Assembly: GCA_002345675.1 (NCBI GenBank)
Contig: DDWL01000054.1
Coordinates: 7,139 to 31,337 of the forward strand
Reading direction: 5' to 3'
DNA length: 24,199 nt
DNA from: Bacteroidales bacterium UBA2287
Lineage (GTDB): Bacteria; Bacteroidota; Bacteroidia; Bacteroidales; Tenuifilaceae
The notes under the pieces are model-generated. The model worked only from the letters and a program-made list of their open reading frames with translations, searched no databases and was not told the origin of the DNA. Below are positions 8,411 to 17,795 of the stretch, in pieces (position 1 is the first letter of the stretch; the number at the start of each line of letters is the position of its first letter). The translations under genes and the position numbers were made by a program.

Positions 8411-9577
8411 ATGAAAAACACTTTTTCCTTACTAATTCTTATCGCTTTAAGCCAGTTTTTAGCTGCTCAAAGCCTTCAAGACCTTTCGTTTGGCAATACT
8501 TCGACTCTTGATATTGTAACATGGAATATCGAGCATTTTCCAAAAAACGGGCAAACCACAATGAACATGGTATCGGAGGCAATAATTAATCTCGAAGCCG
8601 ATATTTTTGCAATGCAAGAAATTGACGACACCGTACTTTTTAAGCAAATGCTAACCACCATTCCAGGGTATGAGGGTTACTATAAATCGGGCTATTACGG
8701 TGGGTTGGTGTATATTTATAATTCAACCGAAATTCAAATTAATAGTATTTACGAAATATATACTACATATCAGTACTGGAGCCCATTTCCTAGAGCGCCA
8801 AAGGTAATGGACTTTAACTTTAAGGGCGAAAATTACATTCTAATAAACAACCACCTTAAATGCTGTGGCAATGGGTATCTCGATTTAAGCAACCCCAACG
8901 ATGAAGAGTACCGAAGGTACTTAGCCAGCAACCTACTTAGAGAGTATATTAACAATAACTTTGGAAATAAAAAGGTGATTGTTGTAGGCGATTTAAACGA
9001 CGTATTAACCGATAGCCCTGCAAACAATGTGTTTCAAACAATAATTAACGACACCGAGAACTTTTTATTTGCCGACATGGGCATTGCAACCGGCAGCGCT
9101 TCCAACTGGTCGTACCCAAGTTGGCCGTCGCATCTCGACCATATTTTAATTACAAATGAGCTCTTTCCTGTTTTCGAAAATACAAATTCCGAAATAGTTA
9201 CAATAAAAATTGACCAATACCTGCCAGGCGGTTGGAGCGAGTACGACCAAAAAATGTCGGACCATAGGCCCATTGGAATTAAACTAAATGCCAACCTAAG
9301 CTCATCGCTTAACGAGGTTAACTCAAGCAAATTGATCTTTTCGTGCGCCCCAAATCCATTTAAAAACTATACAACTTTTTACTTTGATGCAGCAGACCAA
9401 GGATCGATTATTGAAATTATTAGCACCAACGGGCAAATAGTAAAAACAATACCCTTAAATGCAGGTCAAAATACTGCAACATGGAATATTGAGGGCTTAC
9501 CAAATGGCATTTACTACGCTGTTTTAAAAACAACCTTTAATACTTTCGTTAGTAAAAAAATAGTTTTAAACAGATAA
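8411..9577 (+). CDS. secreted endonuclease/exonuclease/phosphatase-family protein with T9SS C-terminal domain
   Basis: A 388-residue protein with a signal peptide (1-20, ending LAAQ). Residues about 33-292 form the endonuclease/exonuclease/phosphatase (DNase I-like) fold. The metal and catalytic residues can be placed: Asn39 (TWNIEHF), Glu70 (AMQEIDD), Asn147/His148 (NNHLKCCG), Asp194 and Asn196 (VVGDLND), Asp243/His244 (HLDHIL) and Asp284/His285 (SDHRPIG). Residues about 310-388 are a type A T9SS sorting domain (APNPF, then GQIVKTIPL and LPNGIYYAVLKT, ending in IVLNR). The protein should be exported across the outer membrane by T9SS and hydrolyse phosphodiesters (nucleic acid) or phosphomonoesters outside the cell; the substrate is not readable. 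It is a single gene that converges on the protease gene. Confidence 0.92.
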   Translation: MKNTFSLLILIALSQFLAAQSLQDLSFGNTSTLDIVTWNIEHFPKNGQTTMNMVSEAIINLEADIFAMQEIDDTVLFKQMLTTIPGYEGYYKSGYYGGLVYIYNSTEIQINSIYEIYTTYQYWSPFPRAPKVMDFNFKGENYILINNHLKCCGNGYLDLSNPNDEEYRRYLASNLLREYINNNFGNKKVIVVGDLNDVLTDSPANNVFQTIINDTENFLFADMGIATGSASNWSYPSWPSHLDHILITNELFPVFENTNSEIVTIKIDQYLPGGWSEYDQKMSDHRPIGIKLNANLSSSLNEVNSSKLIFSCAPNPFKNYTTFYFDAADQGSIIEIISTNGQIVKTIPLNAGQNTATWNIEGLPNGIYYAVLKTTFNTFVSKKIVLNR

Positions 9578-9624
9578 ACTCATTTACAGTGTGCCGCCTG
9601 AAGTAAACTGTAGTAACTACCCAA

Positions 9625-9666
9625 AAAAGGAGGAGGGTTCAAATTTCTTTGAACCCTCCTCCTTTT
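9625..9666. terminator. bidirectional intrinsic terminator between convergent genes
   Basis: A perfect 19-base inverted repeat (9625-9643 and 9648-9666) encloses a TTTC loop. The core is AAGGAGGAGGGTTC and its complement; an A-tract precedes the stem and a T-tract ends it, so it can end transcription in both directions. It sits 47 bases after the nuclease-fold gene stop and 17 bases after the stop of the minus-strand protease gene, just where two convergent genes need it. Confidence 0.92.
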
Positions 9667-9683
9667 ACTTAAAAAATAGCAGA

Positions 9684-12600
9684 CTACTTTATAACAACCT
9701 CATTAACTTTTACAAACTGCTTGCTATATATTTTTATAAAATATATACCCTTCGAGTAGTCTGATACGTCAATGTGATGCTCCCCTTGCCCCGAATTAGC
9801 TTGTAACTTTTTAGCGTAAACTTTTCGTCCGTACACGTCAATTAGCTCGAGGCTAACATCTCCAAATGCATTTTTAAACTCAATATTAACAATGCTTTCA
9901 GCAGGATTTGGGTAAACTTCAACCTGAAGACTCTCCAGTAAATTGGTAGACGAAACGATGTTATTAAATACAAAAACATCGTTTACAGTGCCAAGGTTTC
10001 CATCGTTGGCTGTTACGGTAATGTTCGAGGCTCCAGTGCCTACTTCGGTTAACGTTAGCGTGCTTCCAATTACGCCAACAGTTACAACTGCTTCGTTATT
10101 TGAAACCGCCGAGTAGGTTAACTCGTCGTCGTTGGCATCGTAAAACACGGCCGATAGATCCACATCGTATGTAGCAAATCCTTCGTTTTGTGTAATATCG
10201 GGAATAGGATTGCTAACCACAGGAGCAACATTAACTGCTGCGCCACGGGCAACCGAAATATCGTCGACATGAATACTCCACATATTTGCAATGCTGTAGC
10301 CATGCCAGCCAATGTAGTAAACACCGTTGTATAAAGGGGTAAATGTTGCCTGTGCTTGTGCGTATGTTATCGAATTAAAGCCTTCGTTTACAAACAGCTG
10401 ACCAAGTGTCATAGCAGCCGAACTATTTGATGTTCCCAACTTTACTTCAAGATTTTCGGGATACGAACTCGATTCGACTCTATACCAGAACGACAGGCTG
10501 TACTCGTAGCCTGCTTCAAGCATTAAGGGTGGCGAAAAGAACCAATCGTTCATTGCCAACGAAACATTATAACGAATGGTTAAATGCTTTGTCCCTTGGC
10601 GCGGCTTGCTAGTTGAGGTTAACCACTGATATCCATCGCCGTTAGTATTTTCGATGCTAGTACATGCAGGAATGCTTGGTACCGTTGCCCCTTCGAAACC
10701 TTCGGTGTAGGGTGCAACCGAAAGGTTTACAGCACAAGGGTCGGAAAGTGTTGTTGCATTTGTAGTTGGCACAACCCCATCGACTTTGTATAAAATTAAA
10801 TTGCCACTGTTTGTGTAGGGGTAAATTTTAAAGAAGTATTGAGTTGCGAAGTTTAAACCTGAGAACGTGTAGCTTCCGGTGCCTTGCTCAATATTAATGG
10901 CACCCGAACCGTCAACTAAATTTGTGTCGTCAATTACGGGAACGGCATTGGTTGGATCGACAAAAACGCCTGTAGTATTTGCAAGAATTAGGTAACCGTT
11001 TGGTTCAAAGCCCCCAGTCGCATCGGTCCACGTAAGTGGAATTGAAGAGGAAGATGTACCTCCTGCAACAAAATTGGTAGCATGATTGGTTGGTTCGGGT
11101 TTTGCAGCGGTAGTTGCGGTTCCGCTTAGTTCAAGTAAATTATAGCAGTTATCGGATAAACGGTACTCGTAAACCGAAAAATTGTATGCTGTAAGGTTGT
11201 TTAAACCTGTAACATCAACAGTAGATCCGGCTCCATTATACACAACAAAATTATCTGTTCCAACTTCGTCGCCCTCGCCAAAAACTGAACTTGCAATGTA
11301 TGCTTCACCTTTAACAGGATCGGTATGGACTGCGCTAACCTTTCGTGCCACAACAAGAACTTTATCGCCACCCGAAGGGGTTCCTCTAGTCCATTCAACT
11401 GTAACTGAATTGTATGTTTCGTTGCTAGCAATAAAGTTTGTAGCCTGACTGGCTGGAGGAGTGCAGGTAAGTTCTCCAGTAATATTTATATCGTCGACTG
11501 CCCAACCGGCACCACTTGATGCACCGTCGGAGCCAAACCTGATGCGAAAACGGAAATTATCGCTCTCATCAAACTCCGAAATATCAACAGTAACCAGAGT
11601 CCAATTTCGAATAGCCGAAGGGCTCCATCCAAGTTGGCCGCCAAGAGGATTGCCAGCACTTAAAACTCCGTCGTAGGGCAGGCTGGTTGTCATTTTTTTC
11701 CATACAGTTCCATCGAAACATTCAATATAGCCACCGTCCCAATAGTTGCTGCCGGTTGAAAGTTCGGCATTCATATAAATCCAAAAGGTTAGCTGGCAAT
11801 TAGCATAACCATCAAGGTTAATTTTAGGCGAAACAAGGTTGTAAATTGAGTTCGACCCATACTCGCTGTTACCGTTTGTTACAAAGCAGGTTCCTCCGCC
11901 TGTATGGTCGCCAGCAGGAGTAGTTGGCGTTACGTTAATCCAATTACCATTTCCACTAATACCATTCCAGCAATTATCGCCCGAATCGAAGTTCTCGGAG
12001 TATGGAAGCGTAATGTTTGCGCAGGGGTCAACCTCGGTTTGAGCTGTTGCCTCGGGAGTAGTTCCGTCGGTTTTATAGTTAATATTCGACCCAGAATTTG
12101 TGTACGAATAAATTTTAAAGAAATAATCGGTTTCTCCAATTAGGCTATCGAAGGTTACTGTTTGAATGCCTGCGACTATGTTTTTAACCAGTTTGGCATT
12201 AGCCTCAGGAGTTCCGTTAACGGGAGTGGTAATGTCGTTATACCCATTTAAGCTGGCTTTAACAAGATACCCATCGGGTATAACTGCGCCAACTGCATCG
12301 AGCCATGTAAGAGGAATTGTAACTCCAACAGGTGTTCCAGCACTAAACAATGTTGGGTAATTTGTTGGGGTGCTTTTTATAGTTACTTCATCGGTATAAA
12401 CACCAGCCGAATAGTTGCCCGAAGGTAAAATAGACCATAATTTATAGTAGTAGTGGGTATTTTCGGTAAGCGCCGAATGGTTAAATGAAATGGCACTACC
12501 TTTATACAAAACGGTTCCTCCGCCAGGAATTGCATCGTTAACATTATATGTAGCTGCGCTTACTGGATTCCCAAAAATCCCATCGGTGCTCATTGCCATT

Positions 12601-14333
12601 AAAACGTCGTTATTGTTGGCATTTTTACTCCAGCTTAAGTCGATTTCATTTGGATTGTTCGACACTGAGGTAAACGAATTGGGAGAACTACCTATAATTC
12701 CTGAGATAATTAGCGAAAAATCTTGCTTTGCCGAAAGCGTTCCTTTGTGGGTAACCTTAACGGTATAAATGGATCCAGGAGTTGGGCTAGTAATAATAAT
12801 CTTTTCGAATGGGTCGACAACGTTATCGCCGGTTCCGTTGGTAGTAACCGAAGTTAAACGGTACGGAAAATATGTAGTTGTACTCTTTGTTACCCTTACG
12901 TCCAAGTCGTTTACTAGTGCGGGAGTTGCTAAGTTTGCTGTTCCCTCGTTGGCAGGGCCAGCGGGATCGGTCCACGAAATTGAAACGACTAAATCTTCGG
13001 TTCCCGTTGGGTACAAATCGATTATGTACGAACCTCCTTGGCTTAAACTTAGCTCGCTAATAATAGAGCCATTATTTCGATTCGAAATTACTGTGGCAGC
13101 TTTTTTTGCATTTAGAATACCCCAACCATAAATAGCATCGGGGCCAGCGGCTCCAGCATCGTCGGCTGTATGAAGCGCTAAGCCCTTTAGGGTGGCTGCT
13201 TTCATAAAGTTCGAATTTAGGTTATTATAGTGTTGTTGTAGCAGCAAAAGAGTTCCTGTAACATTAGGACTTGCCATCGATGTTCCTGTAAGGGTACCGT
13301 ATGCAGTATTGGATGTTTCGAAAGTTGAATACAAACTTGTGCCTTTTCCAGTAATATCGGGCTTAATGCGAAGGTCGTCGGTTGGCCCTTCGCTACTCGA
13401 CGAGTTAATGCTAGCCGAGATAAAGTTTCCCGAAGCATCGATGCTTATGCTCGATGCATTTGCTACAACTAAATTGTTTTTTGATGTTGCATGGCTCGAC
13501 AGCTTGTCGTAGCTTGAATTTCCAGCCAATGGAAGTCCGTTCGAGCTATTATCGTCCCCATCGTTTCCGGCAGCAACACACATTAGGTAATAGGGGGCGT
13601 TGTACATTAGTTCGTCCCAGTCTCTAGAGTCTCCTAAATAGGCTCCAAAATACCAGTCGGGAATGTCGGATGCCCGCCATCCGTACGAGTGGTTCGACAG
13701 CAGCATCCCATTACTGGCTGCTTCGGCTGCTTCGGCCAAATCGTTATTCCAATCGAACCCAACTGCGTAAGCTTGTGGCGCCATGCCTTTTGCATTGGCC
13801 TGAACACCTGAGGCCATTATAGTTCCCGTTACGTGAGCCGAGTGATAGTGCAGCGCTGTTGAGCCATCGCCAACCGAAAACCTATCGGTACCCCCTGCTC
13901 CATCGTACTCGTTATGGGTAACTCGAGCCAAACCGCCATCCCAAACATGCGCCGTCATGCCTTGCCCTTCGAGATTTAAACCTAAAAGACCACCATTGTG
14001 GAGCGTGTTTGCGCGCGTTGCAATTGCAGCATTCTTATTAAATGTTGTGTAGTAAATTGGCGTTCCATCCTTCGAAACCTTCATAAGCTCGATAAGGTTT
14101 CCATCTCTCTCCTCTCGAATAATCCAGCCCTTCTCCTTGGCTAAACTAAGGGCAACTTCTTTCTTCTCCTTAAATTTTTCTTGGTGCTTTATGTTGATTT
14201 TTTTTAAACCATCAACATTGGTTTTTTTAACAACTTTTTCGCGTTGCTCCTTAGTTTGTGAAAAAATGTAATTGGGACTGACAACTAAAAAACTAAAGAA
14301 AAAGACGAATAGCATTGAAACGTTTCTTTTCAT
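9684..14333 (-). CDS. multidomain subtilisin-like (S8) serine protease with T9SS C-terminal domain
   Basis: A secreted protease of 1549 residues when started at the ATG complementary to 14331-14333. This start puts a clean signal peptide first (MKRNVSMLFV..., ending IFSQ at 26). An upstream ATG would add 27 residues before it and would lie beyond the likely promoter. A charged pro-region (about 27-110) precedes the S8 domain with Asp132 (HVWDGG), His167 (SAHVTGT), oxyanion Asn257 (AAGND) and Ser352 (GTSMASP). Then follow a beta-sandwich (about 410-545), two fibronectin-III-like modules (about 555-775), a jelly-roll domain of the choice-of-anchor-J/MAM kind (about 780-950), two more FN3-like modules (about 960-1200), a second jelly-roll (about 1210-1365), a cadherin/Ig-like domain (about 1370-1460) and a T9SS sorting domain (about 1470-1549, YPNP to VNEVVIK). 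It should degrade extracellular protein from the cell surface. Confidence 0.93.
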   Translation of the reverse strand: MKRNVSMLFVFFFSFLVVSPNYIFSQTKEQREKVVKKTNVDGLKKINIKHQEKFKEKKEVALSLAKEKGWIIREERDGNLIELMKVSKDGTPIYYTTFNKNAAIATRANTLHNGGLLGLNLEGQGMTAHVWDGGLARVTHNEYDGAGGTDRFSVGDGSTALHYHSAHVTGTIMASGVQANAKGMAPQAYAVGFDWNNDLAEAAEAASNGMLLSNHSYGWRASDIPDWYFGAYLGDSRDWDELMYNAPYYLMCVAAGNDGDDNSSNGLPLAGNSSYDKLSSHATSKNNLVVANASSISIDASGNFISASINSSSSEGPTDDLRIKPDITGKGTSLYSTFETSNTAYGTLTGTSMASPNVTGTLLLLQQHYNNLNSNFMKAATLKGLALHTADDAGAAGPDAIYGWGILNAKKAATVISNRNNGSIISELSLSQGGSYIIDLYPTGTEDLVVSISWTDPAGPANEGTANLATPALVNDLDVRVTKSTTTYFPYRLTSVTTNGTGDNVVDPFEKIIITSPTPGSIYTVKVTHKGTLSAKQDFSLIISGIIGSSPNSFTSVSNNPNEIDLSWSKNANNNDVLMAMSTDGIFGNPVSAATYNVNDAIPGGGTVLYKGSAISFNHSALTENTHYYYKLWSILPSGNYSAGVYTDEVTIKSTPTNYPTLFSAGTPVGVTIPLTWLDAVGAVIPDGYLVKASLNGYNDITTPVNGTPEANAKLVKNIVAGIQTVTFDSLIGETDYFFKIYSYTNSGSNINYKTDGTTPEATAQTEVDPCANITLPYSENFDSGDNCWNGISGNGNWINVTPTTPAGDHTGGGTCFVTNGNSEYGSNSIYNLVSPKINLDGYANCQLTFWIYMNAELSTGSNYWDGGYIECFDGTVWKKMTTSLPYDGVLSAGNPLGGQLGWSPSAIRNWTLVTVDISEFDESDNFRFRIRFGSDGASSGAGWAVDDINITGELTCTPPASQATNFIASNETYNSVTVEWTRGTPSGGDKVLVVARKVSAVHTDPVKGEAYIASSVFGEGDEVGTDNFVVYNGAGSTVDVTGLNNLTAYNFSVYEYRLSDNCYNLLELSGTATTAAKPEPTNHATNFVAGGTSSSSIPLTWTDATGGFEPNGYLILANTTGVFVDPTNAVPVIDDTNLVDGSGAINIEQGTGSYTFSGLNFATQYFFKIYPYTNSGNLILYKVDGVVPTTNATTLSDPCAVNLSVAPYTEGFEGATVPSIPACTSIENTNGDGYQWLTSTSKPRQGTKHLTIRYNVSLAMNDWFFSPPLMLEAGYEYSLSFWYRVESSSYPENLEVKLGTSNSSAAMTLGQLFVNEGFNSITYAQAQATFTPLYNGVYYIGWHGYSIANMWSIHVDDISVARGAAVNVAPVVSNPIPDITQNEGFATYDVDLSAVFYDANDDELTYSAVSNNEAVVTVGVIGSTLTLTEVGTGASNITVTANDGNLGTVNDVFVFNNIVSSTNLLESLQVEVYPNPAESIVNIEFKNAFGDVSLELIDVYGRKVYAKKLQANSGQGEHHIDVSDYSKGIYFIKIYSKQFVKVNEVVIK

Positions 14334-14384
14334 AGGGTTTGTTTTTGTGGTTTTTAAAATGGTATTACAGCAGCTTTTGTAGCA

Positions 14385-14414
14385 CAATAATAGAGGAAAT
14401 TTTTGAGATGCCAA
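14385..14414 (-). promoter_or_regulatory. candidate promoter for the S8 protease gene
   Basis: Read on the minus strand, TTG (14412-14414) is followed after 19 bases by TATTATTG (14385-14392), one mismatch from the Bacteroidota -7 box TAnnTTTG and at the usual spacing. It lies about 50 bases upstream of the chosen protease start and supports that start, since the longer reading frame would begin within the -33 box. Seen by eye only. Confidence 0.4.
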
Positions 14415-14737
14415 TTAAAAATAAGACCAACGTTTTTTGAAAAAGCAGATTTGTTTCATTTATAATCGTTTCTTTTTTAGTGAAATACATTTCACAATCT
14501 ACAATCCTTTTCGAACATGTAAGCGACAATTGCAATCATCATATTATCGAAAAAACCAAAAAATACTGTCGAAAAAATTGAATAGAAATGTCTGTCGGGT
14601 AGTCTTTTTAATCAACAATGAAAAAAGCCAACTTATTTTGTAGCTTTATGCGGAAAAATAGCGATGAGTTCGAATTCCAACACTAATTCGTTCGACTACT
14701 CCCCAATTTTTTTTTGCAACGTTAAAAAGCCAGAAAT
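14415..14737. other. intergenic region between protease and decayed pseudouridine synthase genes
   Basis: AT-rich spacer between divergent units. A 68-codon frame here (14437-14643) has no recognisable features and I treat it as chance. TAGCTTTA at 14641-14648 resembles a + strand -7 box about 90 bases before the pseudogene start, without a matched -33 element; it may be the remnant promoter of that gene. Confidence 0.3.
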
Positions 14738-15142
14738 ATGTACGAAAAAAGTTTACCGTTTAAAGCCCCATCGAAGAAACACCAACCCAAAGGGCTTACT
14801 ATTCTGTACGAGGACAATGAAATAATTGTAGTTGATAAAATAAATGGTCTATTAACAATTGGAACCGAAAAAGAAAAGGAGTAAACAGCCTATTATCTTT
14901 TAACCGATTATGTTAAAAATGGTAGCGAGAAATCACGAAATCGGGTTTTTATTGTACATCGATTGTATAGAGACACTTCGGGCCTTTTAGTTTTTGCCAA
15001 AAACGAAAAATCGAAACGCTACTTACAGGACAATTGGCAAGAGTTTAGTAAAAAAAACTTTGCTGTTGTGCATGGTAAACTTCGCAAACAATTGACTTTT
15101 GAGACGGGAATTCCTCCTTACTTTAAAACGCTGGTTAAATAG
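14738..15142 (+). pseudogene. decayed RluA-family pseudouridine synthase
   Basis: Translation from the ATG at 14738 gives a recognisable small Bacteroidota RluA-type pseudouridine synthase: ILYEDNEIIVVDK.NGLLTIGTEKEK, then AYYLLTDYVKNGS, SRNRVFIVHRL.RDTSGLL, VFAKNE and AVVHGKL. Three lesions are seen. An in-frame TAA (14882-14884, codon 49) interrupts the gene. The HRLDRDTSG motif reads HRLYRDTSG, so the catalytic Asp is Tyr (codon 14966-14968). Homology stops after VHGKLRKQ, so the C-terminal roughly 100 residues of a usual 220-230-residue enzyme are absent. The conserved Pro of the KPxG block is also Ile. The frame is otherwise intact up to 15142, which suggests fairly recent decay. The enzyme would have isomerised uridine in structured RNA. 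Its truncated end faces the polysaccharide gene block. Confidence 0.9.
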
Positions 15143-15176
15143 CAGGCTAATTCTTGTAAATTTGCATGCTTTTACT

Positions 15177-16580
15177 TTATTTTCTTTTTAGTATTTCAAT
15201 CCGAACCTTACCTTTCTTAAAAGTTTTAAGAATAAAATAGTTTATACTTAACTGTTCTATATCACTATCCGATAAATTGTAAACATTCGAATAAAAAACG
15301 TATTTATCATTTCCCGAAAAACTATCGAATGAACGCATATCTCCATTTAAAACGATGTTATCTATTGAGGTGTAATTAGGAAAGAAAGTTGCCGTTTCTG
15401 TAATTGGTATTTTATTATTATCCATATATTCAACAGCATTTTTTCGTAGTTTCCAATAAGGAATATGAGCTAATGAGGCGTCCCAGCCTTGTGAAATACT
15501 ATCGGGATAAACAATAAAATTACCCAGTAATAAACTACTCAATAGGCCTACGTATAAAATTCTTTTGATTTTGGATTTTTGGATTAGTATAAACGACAAG
15601 AGCGCAATAGAAAGATAAGATGGCAGAAAATATCGGTGCCCCATTGGGTTATTAATCAACAAACTAGTACTATAAATCACTACGGTTGAAAAAAGAATAA
15701 TAATTATTAACAGCATTATTTTATCCCATTTGATATTTTTACGTTTCACGTAAAGAGTAATCAGAACAAACAAAATTAGAGTTATTCGACCGAAATCAAT
15801 GAAACGATGCCCTAACACAATTATGTTTCTCAAAAAGTTCTTCAAAAAATCGTGAAAAGATGAAAACCCTAAAGCATTACCCCAGTTTTCCGATGGGTTC
15901 GAAAATATCCATCCTCTGGTTGATAAACTCCAAATTAAATATGTTATAGCTGGGAGAGCTGCTAAGAAATATGTAATTAATACCTGTTTAGAAAAAAAGA
16001 GCTTAACACTTCGTTTTTTAATAAAAATGTGCATTAAAAAATCAATTAAAAATATGCCTGCACAAAGCATCATTCCCCTGTAAGATACTATACCTAAAAA
16101 AGCAAGTCCAATGATTTTTAGGTATATTTTTTCTCCTAAAGTTGCGTTTAATGCCAACAGGAAAAAGAATAGTTGAATTATTTCGGGGTTTACCAAAACT
16201 AACTGAGACAATAATGTGGGGTCAGCAATTACAAGTATGTAAGCAAAAAGCTGATGTAATTTGTCCTTTACAAAGTAGTTGACAAAGCAACTTATTTGCC
16301 ATAATAATCCAAAAATAAACGGCAACATCATCCAGTGGGAAACAAGTAATGATTTACCGAATAACTTCCATCCAGCTGCTAATAATGTTGCAAGAAAAGG
16401 AGGATGCCCTGGATTAGATTCAAGGGGTATACTTTCCCAGCAAAAAATCCCGTTATTGAATAACGGATTTGCCATTTTTGATGCAAAAAGCACATTATCC
16501 CAGAACATTCCAAATTCCGAACTAACTATCACTATTAGAACGCTTAAAAGAAATAATAATGATATCTTTTTGTAATTCAT
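15177..16580 (-). CDS. polytopic membrane glycosyltransferase-like protein (GT-C, PMT_2/GT39-like)
   Basis: A 467-residue integral membrane protein with roughly 10-12 hydrophobic segments through residue 370 and a soluble C-terminal tail of about 95 residues. After the first membrane segment comes an acidic loop residue (Asp28, FWDNVLF), and then ESNPGHPPFLATLLAAG (54-70), which resembles the HPPL..LL block of lipid-linked-sugar glycosyltransferases (ArnT/PMT type). Such enzymes move a sugar from a polyprenyl-phosphate donor on the outer face of the inner membrane. The similarity is at the level of architecture and one motif, so donor and acceptor are unknown. It lies downstream of the acetyltransferase gene, separated by 144 bases, with the same AT-rich composition, consistent with one polysaccharide locus. 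A polymerase-like or other polytopic role is a possible alternative. Confidence 0.7.
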   Translation of the reverse strand: MNYKKISLLFLLSVLIVIVSSEFGMFWDNVLFASKMANPLFNNGIFCWESIPLESNPGHPPFLATLLAAGWKLFGKSLLVSHWMMLPFIFGLLWQISCFVNYFVKDKLHQLFAYILVIADPTLLSQLVLVNPEIIQLFFFLLALNATLGEKIYLKIIGLAFLGIVSYRGMMLCAGIFLIDFLMHIFIKKRSVKLFFSKQVLITYFLAALPAITYLIWSLSTRGWIFSNPSENWGNALGFSSFHDFLKNFLRNIIVLGHRFIDFGRITLILFVLITLYVKRKNIKWDKIMLLIIIILFSTVVIYSTSLLINNPMGHRYFLPSYLSIALLSFILIQKSKIKRILYVGLLSSLLLGNFIVYPDSISQGWDASLAHIPYWKLRKNAVEYMDNNKIPITETATFFPNYTSIDNIVLNGDMRSFDSFSGNDKYVFYSNVYNLSDSDIEQLSINYFILKTFKKGKVRIEILKRK

Positions 16581-16724
16581 AAATTCACTTTTAAAATGTT
16601 GTGACTAAAGGTAAGGTTCTGCTTAAATAAGTAACGATCAATTAGTCCCTGTAAATTTCCCATGAAAAATTGCTTTGTTATATGCAATAAACCGTCACCT
16701 TTGTATATGTGCTGTAAGCCAATG

Positions 16725-17795
16725 TTACATTACTCCTTGAGCTGAAATTCGAGACAACAGGAAATTATTGGGATTTAATTGTGTCGGTTCCATTTCTTTC
16801 CACACAAAGCCAATACCTTTTTTCAAAACAATAAAACCCGCTTTCTTAAACACCTCAATTTCAGCCTTATTTATCGAATTAGTGTCAAAATGCCAATTAC
16901 GAATGAGTGTAACTCCTTTATTGAACATAGATTTAACTGCATGTCTTAAAATTATTACTTTTTCTTTTTCATCAATAGAAGAGTCGAAACTACTCTGAAC
17001 AATATAAGCTACGCCTTTGGGATTCGAATTTACAACGATAAGCGCCACAAGTTTGTCATTAGAATCATGCGCGCTAAAAGTATGCAGTTTCTGAAAATAT
17101 GGGTTGTCATAAATTCTCCACTGCTGAAATTCTTTGCTTTGCTGAATATAAAATAAAGTTGGATTTTCGCTACAGACAGATTCAATTAGGTTGCTTACCT
17201 GATCGGTAATATTTTGGTCTTCATCTATTTTAAATCGAAAGTTTGAAAATGCAAAATACCCTTTATAACTTCTTAGTTTTGATAAAATACAAAGAGCTAA
17301 AATTTGAGTTTTTTGTATTAATCTATTTTTTTTATTCAATGCGGAAATATACTTGTAACTTTCAACGATTTTGTTGACAATCAAACTCTGCTGGTGTTCG
17401 AACGGAACCTGAAAGCCAATTTTTTGAAACGGCTTTTTTGCAGAAGTGTATCCCCAAATAATCTTAATATTCTCGTTAGCGCATTGTTTAAACAAAAAGT
17501 CGTACATGTTATTGAAAATATTTTGACCCCGATAATCAGAATCAACTAAAGTGTCCTCACTTTTACCTGTCATAATCAATTCGCCTTTCGAATTGGCAAG
17601 AACTATTGGAATAACACAATTAGTACCAATAATTTTATCATCATCAGTTGCTACTACATATATAGATTTACCAAAGGGGCAATTATGGAACTCCCATAAA
17701 AATTGAGTCATACTTCTTTCCTTTTGGTATATTCGATTATGAAAATTGTTAATATTCTCATAATCTTCCTCGGTTGCTAATCGGTAATTTACCAT
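16725..17795 (-). CDS. GNAT-family acyltransferase of a polysaccharide locus
   Basis: A 356-residue soluble protein. The N-terminal half (about 3-130) has the GNAT fold: a strand-helix start (YRLATEEDYENINNFHN), a beta-strand pair around VVATDDDKIIGTNCV, and the acyl-CoA pyrophosphate loop DYRGQNIFNNM (87-97, a variant of the Q/RxxGxG/A motif). The GYTSAKKPFQKIGF segment (115-128) is typical of motif B. The C-terminal half (about 190-345) looks like a second, weaker GNAT-like unit, so this may be a double-GNAT protein of the kind found in surface-polysaccharide clusters. It would transfer an acyl group from CoA to an amino sugar or similar acceptor; the substrate is unknown. Its start overlaps the end of the deacetylase gene by 7 bases, so the two are coupled. 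Confidence 0.78.
   Translation of the reverse strand: MVNYRLATEEDYENINNFHNRIYQKERSMTQFLWEFHNCPFGKSIYVVATDDDKIIGTNCVIPIVLANSKGELIMTGKSEDTLVDSDYRGQNIFNNMYDFLFKQCANENIKIIWGYTSAKKPFQKIGFQVPFEHQQSLIVNKIVESYKYISALNKKNRLIQKTQILALCILSKLRSYKGYFAFSNFRFKIDEDQNITDQVSNLIESVCSENPTLFYIQQSKEFQQWRIYDNPYFQKLHTFSAHDSNDKLVALIVVNSNPKGVAYIVQSSFDSSIDEKEKVIILRHAVKSMFNKGVTLIRNWHFDTNSINKAEIEVFKKAGFIVLKKGIGFVWKEMEPTQLNPNNFLLSRISAQGVM

Noticed and set aside
10118..13512. Many open frames of 60-120 codons on both strands
   Set aside because: They all lie within the protease coding sequence in other frames, lack family features and arise from its low stop-codon density.
14437..14643. 68-codon + strand frame upstream of the pseudogene
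   Set aside because: No recognisable domain or signal, unlikely composition (rich in Phe, Asn, Lys, Arg runs) and located in a promoter region.
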